The position numbers and the translations under genes were made by a program. Positions 1-15,000 of a stretch of 64,000 nt of DNA are shown here, piece after piece. The notes under the pieces are model-generated. The model was not told the origin of the DNA. It saw only the letters and a list, made by a program, of their open reading frames with translations, and did not search any database. The DNA is taken from the NCBI GenBank assembly GCA_027257055.1, contig JAPVLO010000153.1, forward strand, positions 9,238,001 through 9,302,000, in the 5' to 3' direction. Each line of letters opens with the position of its first letter. The stretch's first letter is position 1. Origin of the DNA: Cephalopachus bancanus (taxonomy: Eukaryota > Chordata > Mammalia > Primates > Tarsiidae).

Positions 1-83
1 GCTCATTCCTATGAAGTACCCCAAAATCAGCTACCCGCAGAGGCAATTCTCGCCAGGATCTTGGCCGATGATCAAACATAAGG
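1..83 (-). CDS. TARS1: TARS1 exon 12 (partial, cut by window edge)
   Basis: The acceptor TTTTTTTTCAG lies just upstream (base 84 onward). The first base completes the split Cys417 codon. The exon then reads [20 protein letters not shown] up to HRNE, the start of class II motif 2, which binds ATP and the acceptor end. The window ends inside the exon. Confidence 0.95.
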
Positions 84-3000
84 CTGAAAAAAAAGAAAAG
101 TAAAATCCACTGATATTTAATTTAATTAAGAATAAAATTGCTTATGTAATGCTACATTTAATTACATGAAAGACTGTCAAAAAGCCACTGATTCTAGTTG
201 TCGATACAAGCAACATTTCTCAAATTCAGGGTTTCATACAGCAATAGAAGCATTTGCATTAAAAAAACAGCAAATAAATTATAAAACAACCAACTGTAGC
301 TAAGAGAGAATAAGAAATATATTCCCACAAACTGGGAGTCAAATCTTCATGTTCAATATTTTTATTAACTTGAGGACGCCTTTAAGGTTCACATTAAAAA
401 ATTTTTTTTAGCTATATAACACTGGAAACTAAAGTTAGATTTACTTTCTTATCAGTCTCAAAAGTGCTTCAGTTTCCTTGTTAGTCTGAAGACACTTCAG
501 AAACAAAAGAATCTGGAAAAGCTAGGAATGACTCAGTAGATTCCCTTGCTGATACCTCAGCTTCTTCACAGAGATGACTTTCTCACCTCCTCTGACCCAC
601 ATGCTTGGCTACTAGTAGTTACACTGGGCTACCTATATCTACAGTTCTGTAGAGTCTTCCCCCAAGATGCTCTTGCATCAACTTTCAAGGATTTTCTTTC
701 ATTAGCAGGTTTTGCTAGAACAGATTTCCAGAAAAGAAAAAAGAAAACCTGCATTCAACCTCACTGGTTTATATTCTGCCTTGTTTATTACTACAAACCC
801 TGTGTATTTAAATACTCTTCTGATTACATAATTTGTTTTTAACAAAAATTCTTTTAGAGGAGGGAAAGCAATCTAGGACTAATTGCAGCATGTAAAAATC
901 TTCAACAGAAACTCAAAGCTCCCAAGTACCAGTGTCCCGGGCAGTTCATGGGTTTAAGAGCAAATAGCTCCTTCTCCACCTCGAAGGAGAACATGTTCTC
1001 GCTGTAGTGCTGCCAGTGCCCAGAAGTCATCCAGAGTCGGCTGTTGTAGATGTTTGGGGTGACCACCTCCTGGAATCCTCTTTTCCCATACTCGCTCTGA
1101 TAGAAAACAAACAGAATGCAAGTGTAGGCAAGTAAGTACTCACATTTCTAATGAGAGTAAAAATTTTAAGAGCAATTTTTTACTACCTGGTGAAGTCTGA
1201 GATACATACAAGCCCATGACCCAGAAATTCTTGCAGTATATACCAAAGAGGAAGCTCTTGGCAATGTACATAAGGAGGCTTGTAAAATGATGCTACTGCA
1301 CCATGGTTGGTCATATGGGAAAATTATACATCAGCATCTATCAATATAGTAATGAGTGCACTGTGGTAGTTACATAGCAAAATATTATGTAACAAGTAAA
1401 ATAAACTGAATTTGTATGTATCTTAAAAAAATCACAAGGCAGTAGATTAGTCTAATATAGATTAGATGGTGGGAGTGTAAACTAATATAGCCTCTGTGGA
1501 AATCAGTGTGGCAATTCCTAAAAGCTCTAAAAATCGACCTTCCATATGACCCTGCAATCCCCCTACTGGGAATATACCCTGAAGAACTCAAATCACTGTA
1601 TAAAAAAGATACCTGCACACATATGTTTATCGCAGCATTGTTCATAATAGCAAGATCATGGACCCAACCATGCTGTCCATCAAAAGAGGACTGGATTAAA
1701 AAAATGTGGTACATATCCACAATGGAATATTACACAGCCATAAAAAGGAAGAAAATCATGAATTTCGCAGCAACCTGGATGGAATTAGAGTTTATAATAC
1801 TGAGTGATCTCTCACAGAAACAAAGATCTGAGCATCACATGTTCTCACTCATAAGTGAACCTTGAACAACTACCGTAATACTATAAGAAAAGGATTGACA
1901 GTGGTGGAAAACTATGGGATGGGGGGACAGGGAGGGGAAGGGAGGTGGGATTAACTATAGTCAATATCTGTCTGGGGAAAGGGGGGGCACACCTCATCAA
2001 CAATGGTACCTGCACAATGAGTATTTATATACTTAACCCTTAACTGTACCCCACAACTTTAAAATAAAAAATATAAAAAACAATCACAAGGCAGTCTAAT
2101 ATAAATTCATATTTGTAAATTTGAAGCAAATATATAAATAATTTAAGGACACATATATACAGGGTATATGTAAATAACATAGACAGAAAGAATCCATGCC
2201 AAATTCAAAACAGTAGTTTCTTCTAGGAGAGGAGGGGTATGGATCAAAAAGAGGGTCTCAAGAGGGGATTTTTAAAAAACTGTAGGTGTACTTCTTTTTT
2301 ACAATTTTAACAAACTATCTGAAGCAAAAATACCCTGAAGTAAATATTTGTTAAATTTAAGTGATGAGTATACAAGATATTGGTTATACTATTCCCTATA
2401 GACTTATGCTCGAAACAGTTCATAATTTACAAAGAAAAAAAGCAAAGTAAAGACTAACCTTTTTTTCAAAGAAAATACAAATGAATGGTCAAAGTCAAGG
2501 AGGGCACAGAGCTCCTAGTAAAGGAGGCTCCACTTCAAACTTACCAGCTTTTCTATGTGTAAACACTCATATATATGGATAAAACCACATATTAGGAGCT
2601 ATTTATGAGACCTCAGACTTCCCCTTTTATTTATCATTCTATATATTTCTTCTCAAATTCAGATGGTCTTTCCTTTTAGCATATTTTATTTATAAAATCA
2701 TCATATATCCTAAATCTTCAGAAGAAAATAATGAATATGGTTTACCCTAATAAATTCAATAAGTGTATTATAAATGTAGGCTCCCTTTGGTAGGAAAAAG
2801 CAACTTCCAGGGCTGAGTTCGTGGAAGAAATATAGTTCTTGGTCCTGGGTAAAAAGAAAGTAAAATAATGTTTACATATACATACAACAGCAACATCAAC
2901 TTTAGTGTCCCTGAGTTCAGAATATGGTCATGATGTCCCATATTTCAGTTAGTACCAATCCTGAATAAAAGAAACCATGTCAATGTTTTTGGTATACAAT

Positions 3001-6000
3001 TTAATGGTACAGAATTGCAGCTGATCTACAACTTAGTAATAAAAGTACAATCCCTGCCTGTTACATTTCTCAATCCAATCAGTTTATCCAATAGTGAAAC
3101 AGAGCAAAAGTATCTCAGCTCTTACTATTCACAGTAAAAGTGCTCATGGTTTTTAATTTCTCAAAACTCCAAGATGTGGGTGTTTTTTCACTTTCTTTTT
3201 AAATAGGGGCAAGGAAGAAACTGAAGAAAAGACATTGATAATAAAATAGGCAACGGAGATGAACTTGACTGACTTTGGGTCATGGGGAAAGAAACACATC
3301 TTCCTACCTTCTTGCCCACCACCCCCTCACCAAATGCCCAAAGCCCTCAGGGAAGAGCTCAACAATTGCAGCTGCCGTCCTTACTGCTAGGATGTCAGGT
3401 AGTCAAGGGAACATGTCAAGCTTCATAACCAGACAGACAAGGACCCCTGGCAGAATGAACACTATCTTAGGTAGGAATGATTTTTAAAAAAATCAAACCT
3501 AACTTCCAGTTTAGAGAACATTCAGAGGTAGAAAGATAATGGGTAGAAGAAATGACAGCACAGAATCCATCAATGACTTACTAGGTTACCTTGGTCAACA
3601 GTATATCAATCTTTCTGGGACGGTTTCCACATGTTTTTTGCTTTGTTTTGTTTCTACATTTTAAAAACTAATCACTGTAAAAAAATGAGTCAGTGAGACT
3701 AGATGATTTCTAAACTCTCTCCCAGTTCTACGAAAAGCTGCTATACTTTAACAGAAAATTGTAGGTCATCAGTATTTGTTCTCAATAAGATTGTTAAAAG
3801 GCATTTTTGTGCAGTACTGAGCAGACCCACAAAGATAACTGAACATCCAATAAGTATTTGTAGAGCATACAGGAGATAGCACCAGTTACTTGAAAGCTAC
3901 AACATTTCTTCAAAATGAAATTTTCACCACTTAATACAGCTACATCTCAAATTTCAAATGCAATTGAAGAAAACTCCGTCTAGACACATCATTGTTCTAA
4001 AGAGAAATTGAAAACATACCCTCCCAATTTTCCTATGATCTCGGTTTTTAGCTTCCTCTTGGAACTTCTCCCACTCTTTCAACATTTTAGGATCTGGGAA
4101 TGAAATACCATAAATTCTCTGGAGAGTCTCCATATCTGCTTTGCCTTCCCAGTATGTGGAGGAATTCTGAAAACAAGTATTAAGCATGAAACAACATTCA
4201 TATTTGTAAACAGTTTACTTTTTTTAACTCCCAATTGCTTTGAGGCCTTATTAGAGTAGTTACTCATTCTGCAGTAAAAAGTTGGCTGTTTTCTTCCCTT
4301 AAAAATGCTCACCCCTCAATACTCATTTAAACCACAACTCCACAAAATTACTGACTGCAAAGGCATTTCTCACAAAATAATTAAGAAAAACGAAAATAAG
4401 CCAATAAAAAAAATCTTAAAAGGACTCAATTATTCTCCTCATTTAAAGTACATTCTTGACCGGGCTCAGTGGCTCAGCCTGTAATCCCAGCAGTATGGGA
4501 GGCCAAGGCGAGTGGACTGCCTGAGCCCGTGGGTTCCAGACCAGCCTGGGCAATTTGGCAAGAACTTGTCTCTACAATAAATAAAAAAATTTAGCTGAGC
4601 AGAGTAGTATGCGCCTGTAGTTCCAGCTACTTAGAAGGCTGAGGTGAAAGGATCGCTGGAGCCCAGCAGGTCGACGCTAGGGTGGCCATGAGCGTATCAC
4701 TGCATCCTAGCCTGGGTGACAGAGTGAGACACCAACTCAAAAAATAAAAATAAAAAATAAAAAAATAAATAAAGTGCATTCTTATAATCATCATAAAATC
4801 TTTACAAACTAGTATAAAACTGGCTGAATTAGTTTTGTTAAAAAGAACTTGGGTAATTTTAATTTAGACATACAAGGGGCAAAAACACACTCCTACAGTG
4901 AGTCTCAAAAGCTTTTAGAGCCATGATAGCCCACATTGCATGACTTTGTGCATCTCCCAAACCTCCATCCCCCTGTGCTTGCTCTGATGATGGTGAGGTC
5001 ATCACTCCTTGAAAGAATGACAGTATGAGGAAAAGCTCATCCTTGCATATGCAAGAAAAAAATGTTAGAAAAGAAAAATCAATAAAAGTTTAAACATACA
5101 GCTATACTGGATGAATATATTTACATAGAGTCTTTAAAGTTACATTGCTTACTTTGTGTATTTTTAAAGCCTTAATTTTGCCAGTGTGCCTGACATGAGG
5201 ACCCCTGCAGAGATCTATCAAGGGGCCACACCTAAAAATAAAATAAAAGGAATTTTAATAAAGACAAAAGGATATACGCACCAGACACATTTAATGTGAC
5301 ATTTTATAATCTTACATTTGATATTCTCACCTATAAACTGTGGTTGTTGGCGTAGTCACTTTTTCATTCAATATCCGACATTTGAACTTGTTGTACTAAA
5401 AATAGGAAAAATTACTTTTAAAGTCCTCCTTTAATTTTTACTTTTAAGTTCTATAGCTAAAATATAGTTCAAAGTACACTTTATCAGAGCATTGTGTGAA
5501 TATAAACAAGTCAATATTCCATGTTTCAAAACACTGCTAAATTTTCCTAAAGAAAAAGACGCTTCAACTTAGTACACTGAACTTCAGTGATATAACATAC
5601 ACAAATGAATAATTTAACAGTGGAAGTCATATATTATGGTTCAGTTTACCTTAAACATTTCCAGTAAAGTTTCTTTCTTAACTTCCAGTCTTTCAAAAGC
5701 TTGCTTTTCTTTGATAATTTTCTTACATAAAGCCTCCAGAGAAGAGAAATCATTGCTGGACACTCCCCTGAAGAAGAAAGTATAATCTCTCTATCGCATT
5801 CTAATCATATCTTAGCTTAAATATTTATTTGGAATATTTTGAGGATTTTAATATTTAAATACTACATTTCTCATTTACTAGTAAAGTTGGAAAAAAATCA
5901 TACTTTTGTATCATATTTGAATTTTATCTTTTCAGTGGACATCGTGGAGACCTTTCCTACTACTGGACTCACTTTCCCAGTGATCACTTCCCCCAACTCT

Positions 6001-9000
6001 ATCATCAGGTTTAAAGGAAAAGAGAGGATCAGTTTCATTTTATATCCTAACATACCTTAGGACTCTACCTCCATCAGTCTAGAACAGAGATCTCAAACCT
6101 TCTATTGCTTCAAGTACATTTTAGCACTTCTGGCTGGGAACGGTGGCTCACGCCTGTAATCCTAGCACTTTAGGAGGTGGAGGTGGGAGGACTGCTTGAG
6201 CATAGAAGTTTAAGACCAACCTGAGCAATACAGTGAGACCTCGTCTCTACAAAAAATAAAGTCATTAGTCAGGCATGGTAGCATGTATCTATAGGTCCAG
6301 CTACTAGGAGGGCTGAGGTAGGACTGCCTGAGCCCAGGTCAAGAGTGTAGTAAGCTGTGACTGTGCCACTGCACTCCAGCCTGAAAGAGAGTGAGATCCT
6401 GACTCACAAAATTAAAATAAAATAATTGAATTACTTCAAGTTTTGAGAATAGGAACCCTTTGGTAACTATGTAACAATGAGTTCTATATCATTCCTCCTT
6501 TATTGAGAATTCTTAAAAAATAACTTATGGACCCAAATTCATTCAAACTTTATCTTATTTATTCAGCTGCATAACTTCTTACCCTTCTTCAAGGTACATG
6601 TCATAATAGAATCCATTTTCTATTGGCGGACCATAACATAAACATCCACCATAGACTCTTTCCATGGCTTCACCCATTATGTGAGCACTTGAATGCCAAT
6701 ATACCTAAAAATTCAAAGAAAAATCGAAGTCTTTGAGTCTTGGCAAAAAGTCTTAAATTAATTCAGTCATTTGAAAGAGACGGATACAATTTATAAATTC
6801 AATACATAAAAATCTAAATTTACAAATACATGATTTTGTATTTGTATGAAACTATGTATGAGACTATGAAGTGATTTTATCCACAGCCAAAGTAATTTAA
6901 AAGGCTTCTAGTTACTAAACTGTATTTTTAACCTTAGGAATCATCTGATTATTTCCAAATTAATTACATTCATTATAGCATCATTAATTAGATAGGAAAG
7001 ATTTTGTTCCAGGAAAAAAAAAATGTCACACACAATGTGACTGTCTCATTGACTGCAATGACCCAGATTCTTTTGATTCAGTGTGCCCTACACTCAGTCT
7101 CAGACACTGTGATCTGACCTTTAGTTGGCTATGAAACGTCATTTAAAAATTAATTACACATTAGGCCAGGCATGGTGGCTCACGTCTGTAATCCTAGCAC
7201 TTTAGCAGGCTGAGGAGAGAGGATTGCTTGAGCCCAGGGGTTTGAGGCCAACCTGGGCAACATAGCGAGATATTGTCTCTACAAAAAATCAAAACATTAG
7301 CTGGGCATGGTGGCACACACCTGCAGTCCCAGCTACTTGGGAGGCAGAGGCAGAATGATCATCTGAGCCTAGGAGGTAAAGGCTGTGGTGAGCTGTGATT
7401 GTGTCACTGTACTTCAGCCCGGGTAACAGAATTAGATCATGACTCAGGAAAAAAGGAATTACATGTTTTTACCTTATTGGCCAAAACAATTAAGGTGGTA
7501 CAACCTGACGCCACTACACAATGATAAAACACAAGGTCCAACTAATGAACACTGAATTCAAATGGCAGTACTTGGTTTTAAGGTAATCATTGGAATGAAT
7601 CAGAATATATGTAAAGCAATGTGTTCAAAATTTATTATTAAGGTTCCAAAGTGATATAAAAAATTCTCATAAACAACATATGGACTACAAAATATATGTG
7701 AAAACCATCGAGGCAAATTATCATCAATGAAACAAAATATTTTACTTCTCCTTATATAGCATACAGTCATAAGGAAATAAGGAGAAAACTGTCATCAAAT
7801 GTAGGTGATTTGTATAGTGCTGTCCAGCAAATTTGCATTTTAAGATGAGAAAAATATATAGAAATAAATTGTCCAAAAAGAAGAGTACTTTTAAGTACTG
7901 TTCAAATTTATTTGCTAAATGTATGCATCTTGCTGAAGCATTGTGTAGAAAACAATTTTTATGGCTTAATCAATTTTTAATACAATTCCCAGAACATTTT
8001 CCATATTCAAGTATCTAGTAGTAAAAATAAATTCGTTCAACATCACCTCTTAATTTTTTAAGGCAAGCAGTGTTATTATGTTCCCTAAACGAAGGACAAA
8101 TGAAAACTTTATATATGATATCAATAAACTACAGCAGTAATGAGATGGCAGGAGTAATGAGCTAGAAAAGACTACAAATGTGAATTTTCATTCTAAAATT
8201 CAATGAATACTAAATAAAAACTTACTGCTTGAGCTTCCTCATCCTCAAACTTCAGAAGTTCCAAGGTACAATCTTCCTCCAGAGGGCGGTCCAGGTCCCA
8301 AACCACTTTATTCACTTTAGCAATAACTGTGTTGTCAGCCAGGCCTTGACTTAAAAAAAAAGAAAAAAAAAACACACATATATATAAAAACAAGAATCTC
8401 AAAATAATATCTTATTGCAAAACACAACTTGAGAACAGAAAAATAAGCAATGTATTTATTCTATATTAATACTGTATATATTTTTATATAGCCGTATCTA
8501 TATCTTTCTGAAATAAAATGGAAAAAGCAACAAACTCCAAAATGTACCTAAGAATATAAGTGGAAGATCACAAAAATTTAGAACACTATTATTTGACACT
8601 TAATGCTTCTTATTTAAGCAGACACTGCAATTTTGATAGGCAAAAGCAATTTCCAGTGGTTTAATGAATTTCTTAATTTCTCCAAATAAATTTTCTTAAA
8701 AGTCAAGCTATTTAGGCTCCAAAGAACAAAAAAAGGCGGGGGGTGCCTATCAGGCAACTTCTCTGCTTTTCCTCCTGCTTAAGCCCCTAAGTACATAGTA
8801 CAAAGCATAAACTACCACCAAGCAATAAAATGTCAGACCATACCAAGTGTAAAAGCCACAGGAGTTCTAGCAGCATACATGAGAGTAGCCTGGAAAGAGT
8901 TTGGATAGGAAGATAAGGAGAAAAGATGGCATACCAGATGAGGGATGGACATGCATGCAAGTGGAGATGCAAGTGAAGAAAGTTTCATTCAGGAAGCTGT

Positions 9001-12000
9001 GTGACCTAAGCAGTTAAGTAAGGTGACCAGATTATAGATCTGAACGCACAACTAGTTAAATGACTAACAGTCTGAACATCTCAAGAAAGGCAGGAAAGAA
9101 ACACTCTACACTATGATGAAAAAGTATATACCCTGTACACTGTTAATCTCAAATAAGCCTACCACCAAAAGGCTTTAAGCTAGCTAGGTTTGCTCTGTTG
9201 GTGATTCTCTCCTTGCTGTGTAAGGGTTTACAACCGAATTTATATAACTTCCCTTACCTAAGGATCAGGAAAGAAGAACAAACAGAAGGTAACCAATAAA
9301 TTCCTTTTCATTTTCTTTCTCTTTTTTTTCAGTTGTTCTTATTCTTTAATTTTTAACTTATTATTATTTTTTTTAGTAAAAAAGCAGAATTTATTGAGGA
9401 CAGAAAAGCTCCCACAGCAGGAGGGAACCCGAAGGGGTTGCCCTCCTTTGAATTTGCAATGTGCCCACTGACTTTCCCATGGGCTATATCCAATGAAGTT
9501 GCCTTCTGACATCAGGTGGATCCAATAAAATAAATAAAATACATGTGCTTCACAAACATAACACGGATTTGGCAGCGAGAAATGTATTTCATTGCATTGG
9601 TATAAAACAATTTTCAGAAGATTAAAGAACTGCTCAAAAGGTGGCCAATATTCTCTACATTCTTTGGGAAGAACATGACCTTTATCTTATGGTCCAAAAT
9701 GGTGCCCTGAGATGCATATAATAGAGTTACTTTGAAAATGTAGATTACGCATGACCATACTGGATCATTTCTATTTTTCAAAGAAATCTATACTTTAAGA
9801 TTTACAACAAAACAAAACTTAAAAGAAAGACCTTTTGAAGCAAATGGAACAGCTTTTTTTCCTTCCCTTTCATATTTACTACCAATCATCAGAAATTTTA
9901 AATAGCCTATTATTGATGCTATAATTTTTCACAGAACAAAAAGTTATTATGAACTTTTGTTGGTTTAACTCCAGAGCTAAAGCCCATCAATGTTTTATGT
10001 AATTTACCTTAGAATTTGCAGTTCTTCCAAAAATATTTCCAACTGGTTATATGATAAGTTACAATGTAATCTATAAGTCAACACTGAAGAACATAGAGGA
10101 AAAAGTTCCTGGACTAGCAGAAGCCTTCATTTTAATACTATGCAACAATGGAGAAATGTCTTCATCAATCTGACCTTCAAATTTATCTCTAAAATGAAAG
10201 GTTGAATTGATATTTAAAGGTCTATCCATTTTTCTATGATCTCACATGGAAAGTTGATATTACAATTTTCTTTCCTCCGTTGGAGTAAGGTAAAAGTACC
10301 CGTAGGCAGAAGCACTTGTCAAACTAACTGAAATGCTCTATTTACTTTATAGAAAGTACTAACGAGTGTCTGTGGTATGTAAAGACTCATGGCTCATAGG
10401 CCTAATCACTTCTGCTCCCTCCAGTTATAATGGGCCATTCAACAATCAGCCATTCTGGTTCCTAAGCCTGTTTTTGTGCTTGTTATTTTACAACTTAGGT
10501 TCAACAATATGAAATCGATGACAACCCACCATTCTACAATTTGTATGGTGATTTTGTGTGGTTTGAGTTGGTATGTAATTATTATAAATTTTTTAAATAT
10601 AAATATAATTAAATGAATGAAACAACAAGGAAATTATGGTTTCCATGAAAACCAAGTTAAATGTTTAAGAAGACTTGATAAAAGAAAGTCACAAAAAAAA
10701 ATACTGTCAAGTTAGGTGTAAATGAAACAACTACATAAAAATTGGGACAGATTCTGTACTTCAATTGCTTCTCAAATATGTTCAGGTAATGTAAGAACTC
10801 TAGTTAGTACTCTCTATCCCCAAAAGCCTTGGCTGTGTATACAAAATTAGTGAATAAACATATATTTACATAGTTTAAGCTAAGATAGTTAAGACCTAGG
10901 TTGGCAAACTTTCTCTGAAAAAACCTCATAAAAAATGTATATTTCGCAGACCACATGTGTTTCTGCTGCATCATCTTAGTTGCTTTATTTTTTTCAACTA
11001 CTTACAAATGGAAGAGCTATTCTTAGCTTTCAGGTCGCACAAAAACAGGCTAAGTTTGGCTACAGTTTGCCAACACTTGGTTTAAGATACATATAAATAC
11101 ATACATATATAATATATACAAATGTATGCTATCATTTTTGTTATCATTTACTGATAAACTTATCAACTACTGATATCATTTTTCTGTTAAACTTACCAAC
11201 TACTGATCCCAATCATATCAGATTAAAACAGCTTTAACTCTATTACAAAGTATGCATCTAATTCTGTTATTTGAAATAACTTCTTCCCACCCCAATAAAA
11301 GTTGTAAGATTAGGTGTGGTCGTTTGCCGGATTTAAAAAACAGTACACTCTTAATCTATTATTATTATTTTTTGAGTTGGAGTTTCACTCTACCACCTAG
11401 GTTGGAGTGCAGTGGCACACCCACAGCCACCCCAGCATCGACCTGCTGGGCTCCAGCGATCCTTCCACCTCAGCCTTCCAAATAGCCAGAGCTACAGGAG
11501 AATGCTATCATGCCCAGCTAATTTTTGACATATTGTAGAGATGAAGTCTCGCCAAGTTGCCTGGGCTGGTCTCAAACCCGTGGGTTCATGCAATCCACTT
11601 GCCTCAGCCTCCCAAAGTTCTGGAATTACAGGTTGAGCCACCGACCTCGGCCTCTTTTCATATAAATTATTTTTGAATCTTCCCATGTGAAATCACCTAA
11701 CTTCATTTTTAACTTTAAAACTGAGAAATTTAAGTCAAAATAGTTGAAACATTGTCTACTTGGCTTTGTGACATTTATAATCAAAGTAGGACTAATAAAA
11801 AATGCCCCATAAAGTAGACTCTTTTAGACATCAACTTTGAATTTTGACTACAAAGCTTCACATAACTTTGATTTTTAAAAATCTCAAGTAAGGTAAATAA
11901 AACACATGAGAGCAAAAAGTTGACAAGATAATAAAAGAAAGTTTAGTTAGGTTACAAATGGTAGACGGTCACAATGGGTGAAGCTTATACCTAATTCCAC

Positions 12001-15000
12001 AAGCAATTTGATATGGTGTGGTTTTCCAGGATTCCGCATCAATCTGTTTACCATCAGGTAAAGTGACTTTAATTGGCTTGCCATGTTTTTCTGCCTTTTC
12101 TGCCAGAATGGAATCGTGGTCTGCTTTTAGTATATTGTACATCTCAAGACGCGTGTAAATATATTCAGGCCAAGGATTCAACTGCAAGATAGCAATGAGA
12201 TAAACAATCAGTAAATATTGCTTTACTCCTTAAAAAAAGGAAAATAACAAAAATAGATAATATAGAAACCCATGATTACTAATTCAACAAGGTAAATAAA
12301 TAGACTGCCAAAATCATCAGGTTTTACCTTAATCTGGTTCTAAAAGAAGGTAAAGGAAGGAATTATATGCTCCTTCCCATAATTCTTATTTTAACAAATT
12401 TTTTTAAAAATTGGAAAGTATAAATAACATAATAAACACCTGGGCTGCTGACATGCTGAACTGACAATTACCATTTTGCTATTATTTACAGCAAGTGGTC
12501 TTTTCTCTTTTAAAAAGAAAATACACATACAGCTATAAACAATATTGGAAATAAAAACAATTAATTGGTTCTTCCATTTTGTTTCAATTTTGTTCTGGTG
12601 ATTGTCTATGCAGCTAGTCTATATGTCCATTCACAACCAATTATGAATTTATTAGACTTAGGGCCTACCATTCAAGGAAGATATTTATTGAATTAAACGA
12701 CAATATGATCACCTTCTTTCCTGGAATATTTAGCAAATAAGAAAATAGCATAATACTACTTTCTATAGTAGATAAAATTAACCAAAATATTGTATATAAA
12801 ACACCCACTCAGGTTCTCAAAGTGTGGCAAAGAAAGGAAAAAAAGACACAACAATAAAATACCTGACTTCCTCTACTGTCGGGGTTCTATAATCTACAAA
12901 ACATTTCAGAAAGCAGTGAATCTGGCTGCAAAACAGTCAAACCACTAAAATTTACAACACCACAATCTTCAAATAACATAAATGTTAATAGTGCATACAT
13001 TATTGGCAGTTAGCACTTGTGCAAAAAAAAAAACAAAAAGACACTGCATACAAAAGTGAAGAGAAGGTGGCTTAATTTTGCCATGACTTTCTATCTTTAA
13101 ATGGATTTAAATCAATTGGATATAAAATGACTTATTCAAAAACAGGCTTTAACACTTTTTAATTTTGACAATGCTACTTCAAATTCTCTGTATATGTCAT
13201 ATAACACAATCTGAAAGGAGTACAAACTAGTACCTAATCCCTGAGAAACTGATTTGAGATAATAAAGAATAAAAATCAACTATATCATACAGATTCACTG
13301 TCTCCCTAGTTTGGGTACTAAGGTTTCTGGTGGTCATGGTTATCCACTATGTTAACAGTAGTGGTTAACAACATTTCTCTAAATATTGTTGGGAGCCAGC
13401 CGTGGAGGCCCGCCTGAGCGTTAGTGATCCAAGTGGGCTGCGGACCTTGAGACCACCAGGTTTGGTTCAGGAGCTGAAGGCCCATTCCCTCCTCCTTTCT
13501 CTGTTGTTTAGCATTACCCACTGGCAGGGATTTTGATGATCTAAGCATGAAGTTCTGAGAATATGACAGGCATGGCTGACTCTAGGGATCCACTGTTCCC
13601 GTTTCTCACAGACTGCGGTTTCGGCTTTAAACTTAACACAGTTCAAACTCTGGTCACATTTGGGAGCCTTATATATGATACAAGCTTCTTTATAAGATTT
13701 AAAAATATATTTGTAGAATTAGTATATACATTTAGAGAGCTGTTTCCAGCTTTAGATGGTATAGATGATTATCTAGGGTTACCAGAAATGGCCCAGCATG
13801 AACTTTGGGCTGGGCCACATTCCTAAGGGCCAAGCGTCCACTTTGAGCTGGGCTGCATTCTTTTAAACCGGTTCTTTAGTTACAATTAGTGTAAGTTTTT
13901 TCTACTTATAATAGAAACTGAATTTATTTTATTCATAGAAAGTACTGTAGAATAGGTCATGCTACGTGAGGGAATTATGTTAGTTCAAGCACGATCAAAC
14001 ATGATACTTTAAGCTTTTATAAGAATACAGCTAACTTTAGAAATTTCATTGTTCCCACTTTCTACTAATTGCAGTTTTGGCTTTAGTACAATTACAGTTT
14101 GTATTTGGGTTTTATTTTAGAAGCTTTATTGCTGACGATCAGCCTTATATATCAGGATTAGGAATTAGAAACTTTTATAGAAATTAAGATACATAGGATT
14201 TTAGAATAGCCATTTTGTTAAGAGATCATAATCAATTGTCCCTGGAAGTGGCCCAGCTTGATCTTTGGGCTGGGTCACATTCTTTAGGAACTGGTTTGAG
14301 CTATAATTAAGAGTTGTTTATAGTACAGGTAAAATTAGCACAGATAAGAAAGGTATTAGGATTTTAGTCAGTTATATTGCTTTTGAGGAATATAAACCAA
14401 GCATGAGGAACAGTGAGATAATTTTGGGATTGTCCTTCCTCATGCTTGGGAAAACGCCTGGTGGGTGGGGACGCCCCCCACCTACCTGGCTTTGTGTTCA
14501 TGTGAAAGTCTTGTGATTGGATTGGGATTGTCCTTCCTCATGCCTAAGGAAATGCCTGGTGGGTGGGGGATGCCCCCCACCTACCTGGCTTTGTGTTCAC
14601 GTGAACGTCTTGTGATTTAACATGTGAAAGTCTGGGATAAAAGACTCACGGTTGGTCCCAATAAACGGCTTCTGCTCATTTCACTGAACAGTTGTCCACT
14701 TTCTTTCTCTTTATATCTATCCCTCCATCTTTCTTTCAATATCTATCCCTACTACAGAATCGGCTTCTGCACTAGACAGAGTCCAGTATCTTTCTTTCTC
14801 CTTATTTCTCCAGAATATTTGCCGACGCTGCCCACCTTCCAGGGACCCTCTAAATCTCTTTTGGGCGCCTGGCCCCCCATAAAATATAATAGCAAGATAA
14901 TTAAAAAATAAATATATATATTTCAAAGACCCATTCAAGCATATCTTAGAATAATATGCTTCCTATGTGAAGTAATATTTTTATTTCTCCTACTTATACA

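Noticed and set aside
1506..1865. Open frame of 119 codons in TARS1 intron 10
   Set aside because: It is the C-terminus of L1 ORF2, covered by the L1 entry, not a separate gene.
13387..14879. Possible viral genes inside the long LTRs
   Set aside because: No gag, pol or env similarity is visible. Length and borders fit solo LTRs.
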